Assembly (NCBI RefSeq): GCF_018127805.1
Contig: NZ_CP072334.1
Location: 1,218,001 to 1,282,000, forward strand
Source of the DNA: Prevotella sp. oral taxon 475
Lineage (GTDB): Bacteria; Bacteroidota; Bacteroidia; Bacteroidales; Bacteroidaceae
Reading direction: 5' to 3'
DNA: 64,000 nt
Shown: positions 1 to 9,163 of the stretch, one piece after another
Position numbering within the stretch: position 1 is the first letter of the stretch
Layout: each line of letters begins with the position of its first letter
Notes under the pieces: generated by a model
What the model was told of the DNA's origin: nothing
Database searches by the model: none
The model's input: the letters and a program-made list of their open reading frames with translations, nothing else
Program-made: the position numbers and the translations under genes

Positions 1-2
1 TG

Positions 3-311
3 CTCATCGCCAGCGGCAAAACCGGTTACATGGCCATCGTGAAGAATACCACCGCCAGCACCGACAACTGGAAAGCCGGCGGCGTGCCCATCACGATGAT
101 GATGAATATGGAACGGCGCAACGGCGAGATGAAACCCGTTATCCGAAAGGCGTTGGTAGAACTCGATGGCAAACCCTTCAAAACCTTTGCCGCTCATCGC
201 GACGAATGGGCCAAGAACACCTGCTATATCTATCCCGGTCCGATACAGTACTGGGGCCCGAGTGAAGTATGCGATCAGCCCACTCGCACCCTCGCACTCG
301 AACAAGAATAA
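3..311 (+). CDS. pfp: Pyrophosphate-dependent 6-phosphofructokinase, C-terminal fragment
   Basis: The reading frame is open from the window edge, so only about the last 102 residues are present. The tail matches the C-terminus of PPi-dependent phosphofructokinase (diphosphate--fructose-6-phosphate 1-phosphotransferase), notably [13 protein letters not shown] and [20 protein letters not shown]. The family interconverts fructose 6-phosphate and fructose 1,6-bisphosphate with pyrophosphate as phosphoryl donor in glycolysis. The stop is TAA, followed about 14 bases later by a hairpin terminator. The catalytic N-terminal part lies outside the window, so the identification rests on the tail alone. 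Confidence 0.85.
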   Translation, partial: LIASGKTGYMAIVKNTTASTDNWKAGGVPITMMMNMERRNGEMKPVIRKALVELDGKPFKTFAAHRDEWAKNTCYIYPGPIQYWGPSEVCDQPTRTLALEQE

Positions 312-324
312 TCCCTCGTAAAAG

Positions 325-394
325 AAAATCTGTGAGACACCGCCCGCGTCTCCTTCGGCGTAGGAAAAAGGCGGTTGCTCACAGATTTTTTTTG
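325..394 (+). terminator. Hairpin terminator after the phosphofructokinase gene
   Basis: The arms AAAATCTGTGAG (325-336) and CTCACAGATTTT (378-389) are perfectly complementary. An inner ACCGCC/GGCGGT pair extends the structure, and a run of T follows. It separates the phosphofructokinase gene from the lysozyme gene. Confidence 0.7.
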
Positions 395-456
395 ATGTCC
401 TGCCGGTAAAGATCCTGTTCTGCCGAACGACCCATTCCGACTCCGACGAAAGAGAT

Positions 457-1344
457 ATGACAAAGAACCAAGCCAGAACCCCAAGACGACCCTCCCGAGC
501 CAGAGTAAAAAGCCGCCGCTCGAGTCGTCACACCCACTATTACGACTTCCTCCTGCCCCGATTTCTGCGCACCCCGCGTCGTTGGGCCTGGTGGTTAGGC
601 GGCATCGGTGTGACGGGGCTCTATCTGTGGGTGTTCTATTCCTTTTTTGTGGGTCCCACCGGCTTTCGTTGGCGCGCGCTCTACGGCGATGCCAACTATC
701 CCGACGGATACACCATTCACGGCATCGACATCTCGCACTATCAGGGCGACATCGACTGGGACAAGCTCCGCGAAGCCTCCATCGATGGCTATCCCCTGCG
801 TTTTATCATCGTCAAATCTACCGAAGGAGCCTCGGCCTTAGACGATAATTTCAACGACAACTTCTACCAGGCCCGCGAATACGGATTCATCCGCGGAGCC
901 TATCACTTTTGGAGCAACCGGTCGTCGGCCCGAAAGCAAGCCCAGTTCTTTCTGCGGCAGGTGCATCTGGAAAAAGGCGACCTGCCCCCTGTGCTCGACA
1001 TCGAACACATGCCCAAAAATCGGTCGGTAGAAGATTTTCAACGTGACGTTCTCACCTGGCTTCACATCGTGGAGGATAAATACCACGTCAAGCCCATCAT
1101 CTACACCTATTATAAATTCAAGGAGAAATACCTCAGTGCGCCTGTTTTCGATGATTATCCCTATTGGATAGCCCATTATTACGTCGAAAAGGTGGAATAC
1201 AAAGGCAAGTGGCGATTCTGGCAACACACTGATGCCGGTAGGCTCGATGGCATCAAGGGTTATGTCGATTTGAATATTTACAACGGATCGTTCTACGAAC
1301 TGAAAAAACTTACCATCGGTTCCGAGCGCGCCTTTGACGATTGA
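457..1344 (+). CDS. Membrane-anchored GH25 family lysozyme-like glycosyl hydrolase
   Basis: A 295-residue protein with a very basic N-terminus (about residues 1-42, rich in R, K and S), one transmembrane segment near residues 43-66, then a glycoside hydrolase family 25 domain. The diagnostic pieces are GIDISHYQGDIDW (residues 89-101, catalytic-type Asp91) and LDIEHM (Asp181, Glu183), plus the RGAYHFW strand. GH25 enzymes cleave the MurNAc-GlcNAc bond of peptidoglycan, so a role in wall turnover or attack at the periplasmic face is expected. The ATG at 457 has no better internal alternative because the positively charged region fits an inside-facing anchor. It stands alone between a terminator and a long tandem repeat array. 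Confidence 0.88.
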   Translation: MTKNQARTPRRPSRARVKSRRSSRHTHYYDFLLPRFLRTPRRWAWWLGGIGVTGLYLWVFYSFFVGPTGFRWRALYGDANYPDGYTIHGIDISHYQGDIDWDKLREASIDGYPLRFIIVKSTEGASALDDNFNDNFYQAREYGFIRGAYHFWSNRSSARKQAQFFLRQVHLEKGDLPPVLDIEHMPKNRSVEDFQRDVLTWLHIVEDKYHVKPIIYTYYKFKEKYLSAPVFDDYPYWIAHYYVEKVEYKGKWRFWQHTDAGRLDGIKGYVDLNIYNGSFYELKKLTIGSERAFDD

Positions 1345-1392
1345 ATCGCTCTGCGGCAGAATTTCATCATTTTTTTATTTTCGTGGTGTCAC

Positions 1393-1978
1393 TGTAGGGT
1401 ACAGTAACGCCATTTTGGTCTCCGCGATGGTTTTGTAGGGTACAGTAACGCCATTTTGGTCTCCGCGATGGTTTTGTAGGGTACAATAACGCCATTTTGG
1501 TCTCCGCGATGGTTTTGTAGGGTACAGTAACGCCATTTTAGCCTCCGCGATGGTTTTGTAGGGTACAGTAGCATCATTTTGGTCTCCGCGATGGTTTTGT
1601 AGGGTACAGTAGCCTCATTTTTGTCTCCGCGGTGTTTTTGAGCCGCTCAGTAGCCTCATTTTTGTCTCCGCGATGGTTTTGAGCGGCTCAGTAGCATCAT
1701 TTTTGTCTCCGCGATGGTTTTGAGTCGCTCAGTAGCATCATTTTTGTCTCCGCGGCAGTTTTGAGCCGCTCAGTAGCACCATTTTTGTCTCCGCGATGGT
1801 TTTGAGCCGCTCAGTAGCATCATTTTTGTCTCCGCGGCGTTTTTGAGCGGCTCAGTAGCACCATTTTTGTCTCCGCGGCCGTTTTGAGCGGCTCAGTAGC
1901 CTCATTTTTGTCTCCGCGGCGTTTTTGAGCGGCTCAGTAACGCCATTTTTGTCTCCGCAGCGGTTTTGAGCGACTCAG
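1393..1978 (+). repeat. 41-bp tandem repeat array, CTCCGCG family, locus A
   Basis: About 14 units of exactly 41 bp; cores start near 1393, 1434, 1475 and so on to 1967. Each unit has a palindromic core followed by a backbone around CATTTTTGTCTCCGCG and a T-rich end. The first six cores are TGTAGGGTACA; the rest are TGAGC-S-GCTCA types. It fills the convergent gap between the lysozyme gene and the ccsA-type gene. The same family recurs at 53696-54158 (opposite orientation) and 62501-62921. Open frames inside it are repeat artefacts. Confidence 0.95.
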
Positions 1979-2022
1979 CGGCATCAAAGAACATTCCGTA
2001 GTTTGTTTTTCGTGTGAGGAAA

Positions 2023-2056
2023 TAAAAAAAGCGACGGTCTTCACAGACAATCGCTT
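2023..2056 (-). terminator. Probable terminator of the porin-imelysin-cytochrome operon
   Basis: Read on the minus strand: AAGCGA, a nested GTCT/AGAC pair, TCGCTT, then a T run. It lies about 185 bases past the stop codon of the ResB/CcsA gene. The 2057-2239 stretch between them shows no gene. Confidence 0.6.
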
Positions 2057-2239
2057 CAGAGCTTCAATAGGTATTAGTTCTCTTCTAAGGTAAAAAGATT
2101 GTTTTCAGGATAACGCTTGCAAAGATAACCTTTTTTTGTTGTTCTCCAAACTTTTTATGGTGCTTTTTTCCGAATTCAAAATTGTGTGGGAACACACACC
2201 GTTTTTATTCTTCTCGATGGCCTGTCGAACGGTTGTATA

Positions 2240-4468
2240 TTAGGCATAACTGTGCATTCCGCCGAGAAAATAGTTCACCCCAAAATAGGTCATCAACACC
2301 GTGAGAAAGGCCACGACCATGTAGAGATGATAGACCAAGGGGCGATGCAATCGGGGGAGGGAATGGGTGTGTACGGCCACCGAATAGACCATCAGCGTGA
2401 TGAGGGCCCACACTTCTTTGGGGTCCCAACTCCAGTATTGTCCCCAACTGATATTGGCCCAAACGGCTCCCACGAAGATGCCCAGAGCCAGCGTGGCAAG
2501 GGCGGGATAGAGGAAGAGACGCGAGAGAACGTGCAGGGCTTGGAGCTGTGTGTGCAGAGCGGGTGCCGACTTGCTGAACTGATGGAGCAGTAGGGCTGTG
2601 AGTCCGCAGATAAAAGTGAGGGAGAGGAGGGCATAGCTCATCATGATGATGCTGACGTGGATGCTGAGCAGCGGACTGTTGAGCACGGGCATGAGGTGGC
2701 TGATGGCCGGATCCATTCGGCTGATGTGGCTCACCAGAAGGAAGAAGCCGCTCAACAGAAATCCGAACAGAAGCACAATGGGAACTCTTCGATGCAGACC
2801 GAGGGCGAGTAGCTGGACAAACCAGGCCACGGAGAGCATCGTTTCATAGCCGTTGGAGAGAGGGATGCTGCCCGAGACAATCCATCTCAGTCCTAAGACA
2901 AGACTCAACACAACCCACGACAGGGCCATGAATGCACCACCTGCGCGGTTGATCCATCGGGATGGGTCGGATGGGATGGCGGAGGGGTGCCGACTGAGTC
3001 GATAGATGAGGCGGAGGAGCAGGAGAAGGGCGAGCGTGAGGTTGAAGATGAAAAGGAGAGTGACGAAGGGGAGGCTGTTGTAAAGACGCTCGGCGCGAGT
3101 CTGGATAGGCGAGGGTAACGACTCTCGTCCGTTGACGATTTGATATTTTCGCAGTCCGAGAACGAGATCGTCGAAGTGGTCCAGGTCGTTGCGTTGCACG
3201 TCGCGGTTGAGGATGCTGAAGAGTTGTCGGATGTAGAGCTGATGGAGCGAATCGACCGAGGCGGGTAATTTCTCCGTGGGGGCATACCATTTCAGTCGGC
3301 CGTCTGCCTGTCGATGAGGAAAGACTTTGAGTAGCGTTCCGCGACGCAATTCGAGAATGAGGCGGATGCGGTCGTCGAGATCGGCCGCTTGTTGATGAAA
3401 GCCGTCCTGCGCCCCGCCATAGAACTCTTCGACAGGTGTGGCGAGACGATAGCTGCCCATCGAGAAGAAATCGTTTGTCGAGGCGCGGTTGCTCAGGTGG
3501 AGCGCCTCGCGCAGTTCGCCGCGTTTGACGCGGATGAGAGGTTCGTTACCCCAGTTGTTGCCCCAAAAGATGAAACCCAGTAGCACTTGTTCGGGTGTAT
3601 AGCCCTTGTAGGAGGAACTTCCGCAGAGCTTTCGAGTGAAATCGATGGCGAGCGTTTGTAGCGGACAGATGCGATGATTGTAGTTGACGTAGATCCGGCC
3701 GAACCGTTCGGCTTGCTCTTTGGGTAGAGTGGGGGCGGCCGCGATTCCCGTTGTCGGGATAAGGAGCAGAACGAAAAGAAGGGCCGAACCGAGGCTTCTG
3801 CTTCTGAGCAGGCGGCGGAATGTGCCGCGTGGGTCGAAAAGCACGGCGGCGAAGGCGATAAAGAGCATCAGATAGCCCGCATAGGTGACAGGGATGCCAT
3901 ACGGGTCGGCATTCACAGCGAAGGTACATCCGTGGCGGTCGGCGTCGAAAGAACTCTGATAAAGACGCACGCCGTGGAAGGTGAGGATGCGGTTCATCGA
4001 CACGCGTCCCGTTTTCTGCTGATCGTTAGCCTGGAGGGTGAGATCCGATTCGTAGTCGGCGGCCGCCTCTGTACCCTCGTGAAAGGCCACGCGAAACCGA
4101 TTGAGTCGCACACTGAAGGGCAACCAGCCCTTCTCCCCGTTCTGTTTGTGGAGGAAAGTGCGGGTGGTTTGTCCCTCTCTCAGATGAAGAGATCCGGTGT
4201 AGGCTGTGAGACGCGTGAGAGCGGCTCCGATCAGGATAACGAGTAGCGAGAGATGGAGCAACCCTACATTCCATCGCCGCATCTTGCTGCGCAGGATAAA
4301 CGTTGCACCTCCTGCGGCCAGCAGAGCCCAAAGCAGTGCAAACCAAAGGCTGCCGTAGATAGTTTCAGACACATAGGCCGTGCCACAGTATTTCTCGATA
4401 ATGGTGGCGGCGGCCATCACCAGTATGAGCAGCAAATAAGTGGCGATGAGCAGGATTTTGAGTTTCAT
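2240..4468 (-). CDS. ccsA: Fused ResB/CcsA cytochrome c biogenesis protein
   Basis: A 742-residue polytopic membrane protein. The N-terminal half has several hydrophobic segments and a large periplasmic section resembling ResB/Ccs1. The C-terminal half is a CcsA/ResC-type haem handling domain with the signature WGQYWSWDPKE (residues 675-685) and many membrane helices. System II proteins of this kind carry haem across the membrane and ligate it to CXXCH motifs of c-type cytochromes. It is the last gene of a minus-strand operon directly behind a di-heme cytochrome with two CXXCH motifs, an obvious client. Single-polypeptide fusions of the two subunits are known in several bacterial groups. Start and length look complete. 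Confidence 0.88.
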   Translation of the reverse strand: MKLKILLIATYLLLILVMAAATIIEKYCGTAYVSETIYGSLWFALLWALLAAGGATFILRSKMRRWNVGLLHLSLLVILIGAALTRLTAYTGSLHLREGQTTRTFLHKQNGEKGWLPFSVRLNRFRVAFHEGTEAAADYESDLTLQANDQQKTGRVSMNRILTFHGVRLYQSSFDADRHGCTFAVNADPYGIPVTYAGYLMLFIAFAAVLFDPRGTFRRLLRSRSLGSALLFVLLLIPTTGIAAAPTLPKEQAERFGRIYVNYNHRICPLQTLAIDFTRKLCGSSSYKGYTPEQVLLGFIFWGNNWGNEPLIRVKRGELREALHLSNRASTNDFFSMGSYRLATPVEEFYGGAQDGFHQQAADLDDRIRLILELRRGTLLKVFPHRQADGRLKWYAPTEKLPASVDSLHQLYIRQLFSILNRDVQRNDLDHFDDLVLGLRKYQIVNGRESLPSPIQTRAERLYNSLPFVTLLFIFNLTLALLLLLRLIYRLSRHPSAIPSDPSRWINRAGGAFMALSWVVLSLVLGLRWIVSGSIPLSNGYETMLSVAWFVQLLALGLHRRVPIVLLFGFLLSGFFLLVSHISRMDPAISHLMPVLNSPLLSIHVSIIMMSYALLSLTFICGLTALLLHQFSKSAPALHTQLQALHVLSRLFLYPALATLALGIFVGAVWANISWGQYWSWDPKEVWALITLMVYSVAVHTHSLPRLHRPLVYHLYMVVAFLTVLMTYFGVNYFLGGMHSYA

Positions 4469-4525
4469 CTTATTTAGAAACGAAAGAGAATTCAGGAGGA
4501 AAGGAAATCGACCCGATTAGGAAAA

Positions 4526-6235
4526 TCAAATGGCGCGGAGGAATTTGACGAGAGCGTCGCGATCGGCCTTTTTGAGGTGATAGAATCGTTCGGCCGAGCG
4601 GTAGGCATCACCCTCCTTGCTGTAGGCATGCCACATGATGGCTTCGATTTCGTTGCGTGCGCGGCAGTCGTGCATTCGGTCTTCTGCTCCGGTATTCTTG
4701 ACGGATAGTCCACGTCCCCAAAGCGGTGTCGTGCGGCACCAGGAACCGTGGATGTCGTTTTTCATCCGCAGGCGGTGCTGTACGAGGTCGGTGTAGGGAT
4801 AGATGGTTTGGAAGGGATAGCGGGGCAGACTGAGGTTATGGTCTACGATGGCCTTCGGGGCCCAGTAGTCGTCGCTGCCGGTCTGCCATTTGGGGCGATG
4901 GCAGTGAGCACAACCAATGGCCATGAACACTTGTTTACCACGTTGAACGACGGGATTGTGCAGGTCGCGGGCACGAGCCACAGCCAGTCCGCGATGCCAC
5001 ACCATGTATTGCCAGAAGTTGTTGTCGGTCATCTCGGGTTTGAAGTTGTGGTAGGCGTTGTTGAACTGATGGGTTTTCGGGTCGAGCAGCGTTCTGACGG
5101 CCTGAGCAATACCCGTCTCCGTTCCGTCGGCATAATAGGGCGAAGCAGGGTTTTTCTTAATGGCGTCAATCACGCTGGCCGTTCGCGACATCGCTTCAGC
5201 CCAGGCTGTGGTGGTGTAGAGATAGGGACGGTCGGAGCGACTCACATTAGTGATATTCCACATGGCATTCGCTCCGGGGCCATCTTGGAGCGAAGCACGG
5301 GTCATGGCATAGGTAAATCGCTTGACACGCATCGTTCCATCGGCCAGCCGATACCAGGCTCCGTTGGAGCGTCCTAAGTTAGGATCGCCCGCCCAGTCGT
5401 TCTTCGCCTTGTCCCACATGCCGGGATTGAGGTCAAGGAAGCGGGCTTCGTGCTGGTATTGCTTCTTGATAGAATCCTGCGGAATAGCATCGAGAAGTCC
5501 CGTTCCATAGAGTCCGATCGTAGACTCGAGGCGGAAAGCCAGATTGGAGGGTTTGGGATAAGTGTTGAAGGCGGAGATATCGATGTTTACTTCGGGGTAG
5601 ATGAGTTCATAAGGCTCGCCGTCGGGGAAGGTAAGAGGCAGTCCGCTCTCCATGGCCGTTACCTTTTTCCACTCGATACTGATGCCCGACTCGTCTACCG
5701 GCGGAAGAAATGGCGACGTGGCTTGGGTCTGTGGCATACCCGTCACCTCGGAAATGTAGGGCCCGTCGTTGCTGTTGGCCCCACCCGTGGGATGATAAAT
5801 GACGAGGAGATAGCCATTGCCGCGATGCCGCGCACGGTAGTTGTCTACCCGTTTGCCATGTCCGTAGCCCGGATGACAATCGATGCAGGTAGACCGAACA
5901 TAAGCCGGACCGAGGCCGCGGAGGATGGGTGTGGGGCTGAACTCCGTAAAGTAATGCTCAAACATATATTCGCCCTTGTTGAAAGCGTTGTCCAAATCGG
6001 CCTTCTCGATGGCTGGTGTGTTGTCCTGATAACAAGTGCTGCCGGTGTTTTGGGTCGTTCCTAACTCGCCGCCGGGATACCATTCGTCGGCCGAGAAGTT
6101 GCCGACGGCCTGTCCCACGTATTTATAATCGTCTTGGTCGAGCACCTCGATGTCGTCGTCTTTCGAACACGAAACCGACAGCATGGCAAGAGCCATACCG
6201 CCAAAGAGTAGACTTCTAACATTGATACTTTTCAT
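4526..6235 (-). CDS. Di-heme oxidoreductase-like c-type cytochrome lipoprotein (DUF1111-like)
   Basis: A 569-residue protein counted from the ATG at 6235. This start is preferred because it gives a lipoprotein signal with LSVSC (Cys23); the upstream in-frame ATG at 6271 adds 12 polar residues. Two haem-attachment motifs are visible, CIDCH (117-121) and CAHCH (442-446), and a late CRTTPLWGRG block with HDCRARNEIEAIMWH resembles the conserved C-terminal region of the di-heme thiol-oxidoreductase/peroxidase-like family. In the family versions I recall, the HD-C-RA position is usually Gly. It is probably periplasmic or surface anchored and redox active. It lies between an imelysin gene and the haem-ligation gene, so the operon appears to encode the cytochrome and its maturation factor. 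The substrate is unknown. Confidence 0.82.
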   Translation of the reverse strand: MKSINVRSLLFGGMALAMLSVSCSKDDDIEVLDQDDYKYVGQAVGNFSADEWYPGGELGTTQNTGSTCYQDNTPAIEKADLDNAFNKGEYMFEHYFTEFSPTPILRGLGPAYVRSTCIDCHPGYGHGKRVDNYRARHRGNGYLLVIYHPTGGANSNDGPYISEVTGMPQTQATSPFLPPVDESGISIEWKKVTAMESGLPLTFPDGEPYELIYPEVNIDISAFNTYPKPSNLAFRLESTIGLYGTGLLDAIPQDSIKKQYQHEARFLDLNPGMWDKAKNDWAGDPNLGRSNGAWYRLADGTMRVKRFTYAMTRASLQDGPGANAMWNITNVSRSDRPYLYTTTAWAEAMSRTASVIDAIKKNPASPYYADGTETGIAQAVRTLLDPKTHQFNNAYHNFKPEMTDNNFWQYMVWHRGLAVARARDLHNPVVQRGKQVFMAIGCAHCHRPKWQTGSDDYWAPKAIVDHNLSLPRYPFQTIYPYTDLVQHRLRMKNDIHGSWCRTTPLWGRGLSVKNTGAEDRMHDCRARNEIEAIMWHAYSKEGDAYRSAERFYHLKKADRDALVKFLRAI

Positions 6236-6275
6236 TCTTGTTCTTTTTTGATGAGTCACACACTTCTTCATACGT

Positions 6276-6317
6276 CAAAGTTGTGCCGATGATTTTTGCA
6301 ATCATGGCACAACTTTG
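6276..6317 (-). promoter_or_regulatory. Long intercistronic hairpin between imelysin and cytochrome genes
   Basis: CAAAGTTGTGCC (6276-6287) pairs perfectly with GGCACAACTTTG (6306-6317), with an inner ATGAT/ATCAT pair. No T tract follows on the minus strand, so it looks more like an mRNA processing or stability element than a complete terminator. Confidence 0.55.
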
Positions 6318-6333
6318 TAGAGAGAAAATAAAA

Positions 6334-7635
6334 TCAGTTCTTAGTAATCTGACTGGCTGCAGTGTTGAGCATTTCGTCCAGTTCGCCGATTTTGTCCATC
6401 GCTGTCTTTACAACCGGAGCTCCGGGATTTTTAACGAAAGGCGTACCACTGTTCTGACAAGCTTTCAAAGCGGCGAGTGCAGCTGTGAGTTTGGCCTGAA
6501 GATCCGTGGCTAAGGTCTTGTTATGGATGTTGAGATAAGCCATAATCGAGTTGCTCTCATAGGTGCTCTTGTTGATATTGCCGTAGAGCGCATTCTGAAT
6601 GCTCATGATATTGCCGTAGAAGTCGGTGAACGAATTGTAGCTATAAGGCGACTCGATGTAGTTGGGGTCGTCGTCCGGTTTAGCCGTTCCCGTTGCCGAG
6701 CGATAAGCCTGGCCCATTTTCTGGTCGGCCACTTCCGAACAAATCTTCGAACAGCCCGACACCAGAATATCTTCCACCACGTTTCTCCACGTCTTATAGG
6801 TACTCTTGGCATCTCCCTGACCGGCAGCCAGCATGTTCTGTCCGTAATATTGACCATTGACCTTTTGCTTTGTACCGAAAGCTTCGGGGTCTACCTTCTC
6901 ACATTCAGCCACGCGAGCCTTGTGAGCGGCCGGAGCTTTGTCGCCCAACCAAGCCACTTCCAGTTGGTAACAGCGGTCGCGCAGATAGGCTGCTGTGGCC
7001 ATAGCGAAGGCCATCTCTTGCTCACCGGTGATGTGTTTGCCGGCAAACTCGGCATCATCTTCCAGTTCTGTCTTGCTAAAGTACTTAGCCAGGCGGTTGC
7101 TACCATTGCGGAAGAAGATAAACTCCAGTCCGTGGAAGCCGCGATTCTCTTTTGCCAGGTCTGAAATGGCCTTGATGTATTCGGCACCGGTGGTGTTCGA
7201 GATAGCCGCCATCTTGGTAGCATTGGTCAAGTCTTCCGCCAATGCCTTCACTTCGAGAGGCCATGAGTCGATGCTCGGGTCAATTTCATAGTCGCTGGCA
7301 GCCCCGTAGAGCCAAGCTTCGCTCTCTTCCCAGTGGCTGCGTGCCGTTTTGTAAGAAGTACAAATGGCATCAACCTCGCCCTGTGTGACAGCCGTTCCGG
7401 CGTTTACCTTGGTCTTCAAAACCGCAATCAAGTTGTAGAGCTTCTCGGCTTCGTTGGCCAAGTTGCTATAGGTTTTGGTCACAACATCGTTCACATAGGT
7501 GGTGCTAAGGGCCTGTAAATGACGTTCTTTCGTCGTCTCTACCGGCGTTTCGTCGTCCTCGCTGCACGAAACGAATCCGGCAGACAAGGTTCCTACCATG
7601 GCCAAAGCCAAGGCATAGTTGAAAAATCTGTTCAT
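6334..7635 (-). CDS. Imelysin family lipoprotein
   Basis: A 433-residue protein with a lipoprotein signal ending FVSC (Cys24) followed by an acidic stretch. The mostly helical body carries GFHGLE (166-171), matching the GxHxxE motif of the imelysin (peptidase M75, IrpA-like) superfamily. Members are linked to iron regulation or uptake and sit on the outer membrane or in the periplasm; proteolysis is doubtful for many. It is the second gene of the operon, 57 bp after the porin and 98 bp before the di-heme cytochrome, a pairing often seen in bacteria. Iron or haem related work is an inference from family and neighbours. Confidence 0.88.
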   Translation of the reverse strand: MNRFFNYALALAMVGTLSAGFVSCSEDDETPVETTKERHLQALSTTYVNDVVTKTYSNLANEAEKLYNLIAVLKTKVNAGTAVTQGEVDAICTSYKTARSHWEESEAWLYGAASDYEIDPSIDSWPLEVKALAEDLTNATKMAAISNTTGAEYIKAISDLAKENRGFHGLEFIFFRNGSNRLAKYFSKTELEDDAEFAGKHITGEQEMAFAMATAAYLRDRCYQLEVAWLGDKAPAAHKARVAECEKVDPEAFGTKQKVNGQYYGQNMLAAGQGDAKSTYKTWRNVVEDILVSGCSKICSEVADQKMGQAYRSATGTAKPDDDPNYIESPYSYNSFTDFYGNIMSIQNALYGNINKSTYESNSIMAYLNIHNKTLATDLQAKLTAALAALKACQNSGTPFVKNPGAPVVKTAMDKIGELDEMLNTAASQITKN

Positions 7636-7692
7636 CTGCTCTTTCTAATTATATGATTGTTGAATATAAAATTTTTGTCGAATCCCCTTTGT

Positions 7693-8997
7693 TTACAAGA
7701 AGAAACCCTCATAGGCGATGCCGAGATGGATGCCCGGCTCGTTGTTATAGCCGCTCTTGAAGAAACGTTTGGAATAATTGGCTTTGATAACAATCTGCGG
7801 AAGAGGATAATAATTCACACCCACAGACATACATTGCCGTGCGGTATAGTTGTAAGTGGGCTGACTCTTCTCTTTGACATACGAGTCGTAGGCCTCGTAT
7901 CTGCCGAAGAGATAAAACTTCTGTCGACTTGCGCGCAACCGGGCAAACTGTGAGAAGAGGTCGTAGCCCGCCTCCACGCCCACGGCATAAGCATTCTTGC
8001 CCACGTAGCTACGGTTGTAAGGAGAGTTTTTGTGCATGTTGATTTTGGCATTGTTCAGCTTGGTCGTACCCGAGATATAACCCAGGTCGGCCTGTCCGCG
8101 TACAATCCAATTATGCCGGTTATAGGTAAAGTCGAACGATCCGATGTAGACCATCGCCCTCGTCTTATCATAGATTTTGCCCTTTCCTTCCATCTCGTTG
8201 GGCGAAGTGTTGTGCATGGCTTGTCCGGTATAGCCGCTCAGTCCTAAGCGCAGCCCAGGCAGACTGTAGTTGTCGATGCGCAGGGCAAACCCATATTTGT
8301 TGGCCGGCTTGTATTCGAAAGGCGACCCGCTGCCCGAGTGCACCCATCCGTCGCGACTGAAAAGCAGGGCATTCAGTCCGGCAACGATTTGCAATTCGTA
8401 TCTGAAAGCCTTGTAACGTCCCCAAAAACTGATGCCCGTGTCGTGCCACGTGCTGGGCAGGATGGTGTTTTCACCCTCTGGCCGATAAACGGTGAAGAAG
8501 TTAAGAGGCTCGTGGTGCGCATTGTTCAGGCCCACGGGCACTACAAAATGGCCCAGTTTGATGTTGGCCCATGGGGCAAACGTTTTCTGAATCCAGAACT
8601 GTTCCAGTTCCACCTCTCCGCCTTTCTCTATCTCTTTCTCATATTCTCCGCCCTCATCGCCTTCCATTTCCACGGCACTTCCCGTCCCGGTGTGCTCAAA
8701 TTCTATTTCTGTGCCCAGCTTCCAGCCTTTCCCGAAGTCGTAGCCCAGATAGATGACGGCATGCGGGATGTCGAAACGCCCGTTGCTGGGGTCGTTTTTA
8801 TACAGGTTGGGCTTTTTATAACGATATTGATTATCACTGTAGAAGTGGCGCGAATAGGCCACCTCACCGTATCCGCCTAAGCTCAGGCGATTTCCTTTTG
8901 CATGATTCATCACGCTGTCTGCCGCATTCACCTGCGCCGAAGCAGGCAACGAGCCACTCAATGCCCCTATTAGAAGGCATACAATCGACTTGTTCAT
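7693..8997 (-). CDS. Outer-membrane porin-like beta-barrel protein
   Basis: A 434-residue protein with a Sec signal (about residues 1-22, cleavage near ASA-QVN), then alternating polar/hydrophobic strands ending in aromatic Phe-Phe-Leu. It has the RLSLGGYGEVAYSRHFY opening and strands such as FWGRYKAFRYELQIVAGLNA typical of Bacteroidales porins. A short charged loop (EMEGDEGGEYEKEIEKGGE) interrupts the strands. It is the first gene of the operon with imelysin, di-heme cytochrome and ResB/CcsA genes, which suggests a channel for an iron, haem or small redox substrate. The specific substrate cannot be read from sequence. Confidence 0.8.
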   Translation of the reverse strand: MNKSIVCLLIGALSGSLPASAQVNAADSVMNHAKGNRLSLGGYGEVAYSRHFYSDNQYRYKKPNLYKNDPSNGRFDIPHAVIYLGYDFGKGWKLGTEIEFEHTGTGSAVEMEGDEGGEYEKEIEKGGEVELEQFWIQKTFAPWANIKLGHFVVPVGLNNAHHEPLNFFTVYRPEGENTILPSTWHDTGISFWGRYKAFRYELQIVAGLNALLFSRDGWVHSGSGSPFEYKPANKYGFALRIDNYSLPGLRLGLSGYTGQAMHNTSPNEMEGKGKIYDKTRAMVYIGSFDFTYNRHNWIVRGQADLGYISGTTKLNNAKINMHKNSPYNRSYVGKNAYAVGVEAGYDLFSQFARLRASRQKFYLFGRYEAYDSYVKEKSQPTYNYTARQCMSVGVNYYPLPQIVIKANYSKRFFKSGYNNEPGIHLGIAYEGFFL

Positions 8998-9045
8998 AGA
9001 TTTTTCTTCACGCTGTTTTGACTTTATCTATCGATAGTTGAAAGA

Positions 9046-9163
9046 GGAAGTGTGGATTTCTGGTTACGTTCTTGCCTTCAATGTCCGGTGTGAATTGTTA
9101 AGAATTGAATTGGGGATAACCAAATCCTTGACGATCAAGAGTTGCAATCATCACCACACTTCC
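9046..9163 (-). ncRNA. Candidate structured 5' leader of the porin operon
   Basis: GGAAGTGTGG and its exact complement CCACACTTCC (9046-9055 and 9154-9163) would form a closing stem starting a few bases after the predicted transcription start. Inside are CTTGA-TCG-TCAAG (hairpin) and TTTGGTTA pairing with TAACCAGA, giving a junction-like fold. No open frame occupies the leader. I do not recognise a known riboswitch class. Confidence 0.4.

Noticed and set aside
1393-1978. CRISPR-like array
   Set aside because: Units are conserved along their whole 41 bp with no variable spacers, no leader and no cas genes nearby, so they are ordinary tandem repeats.
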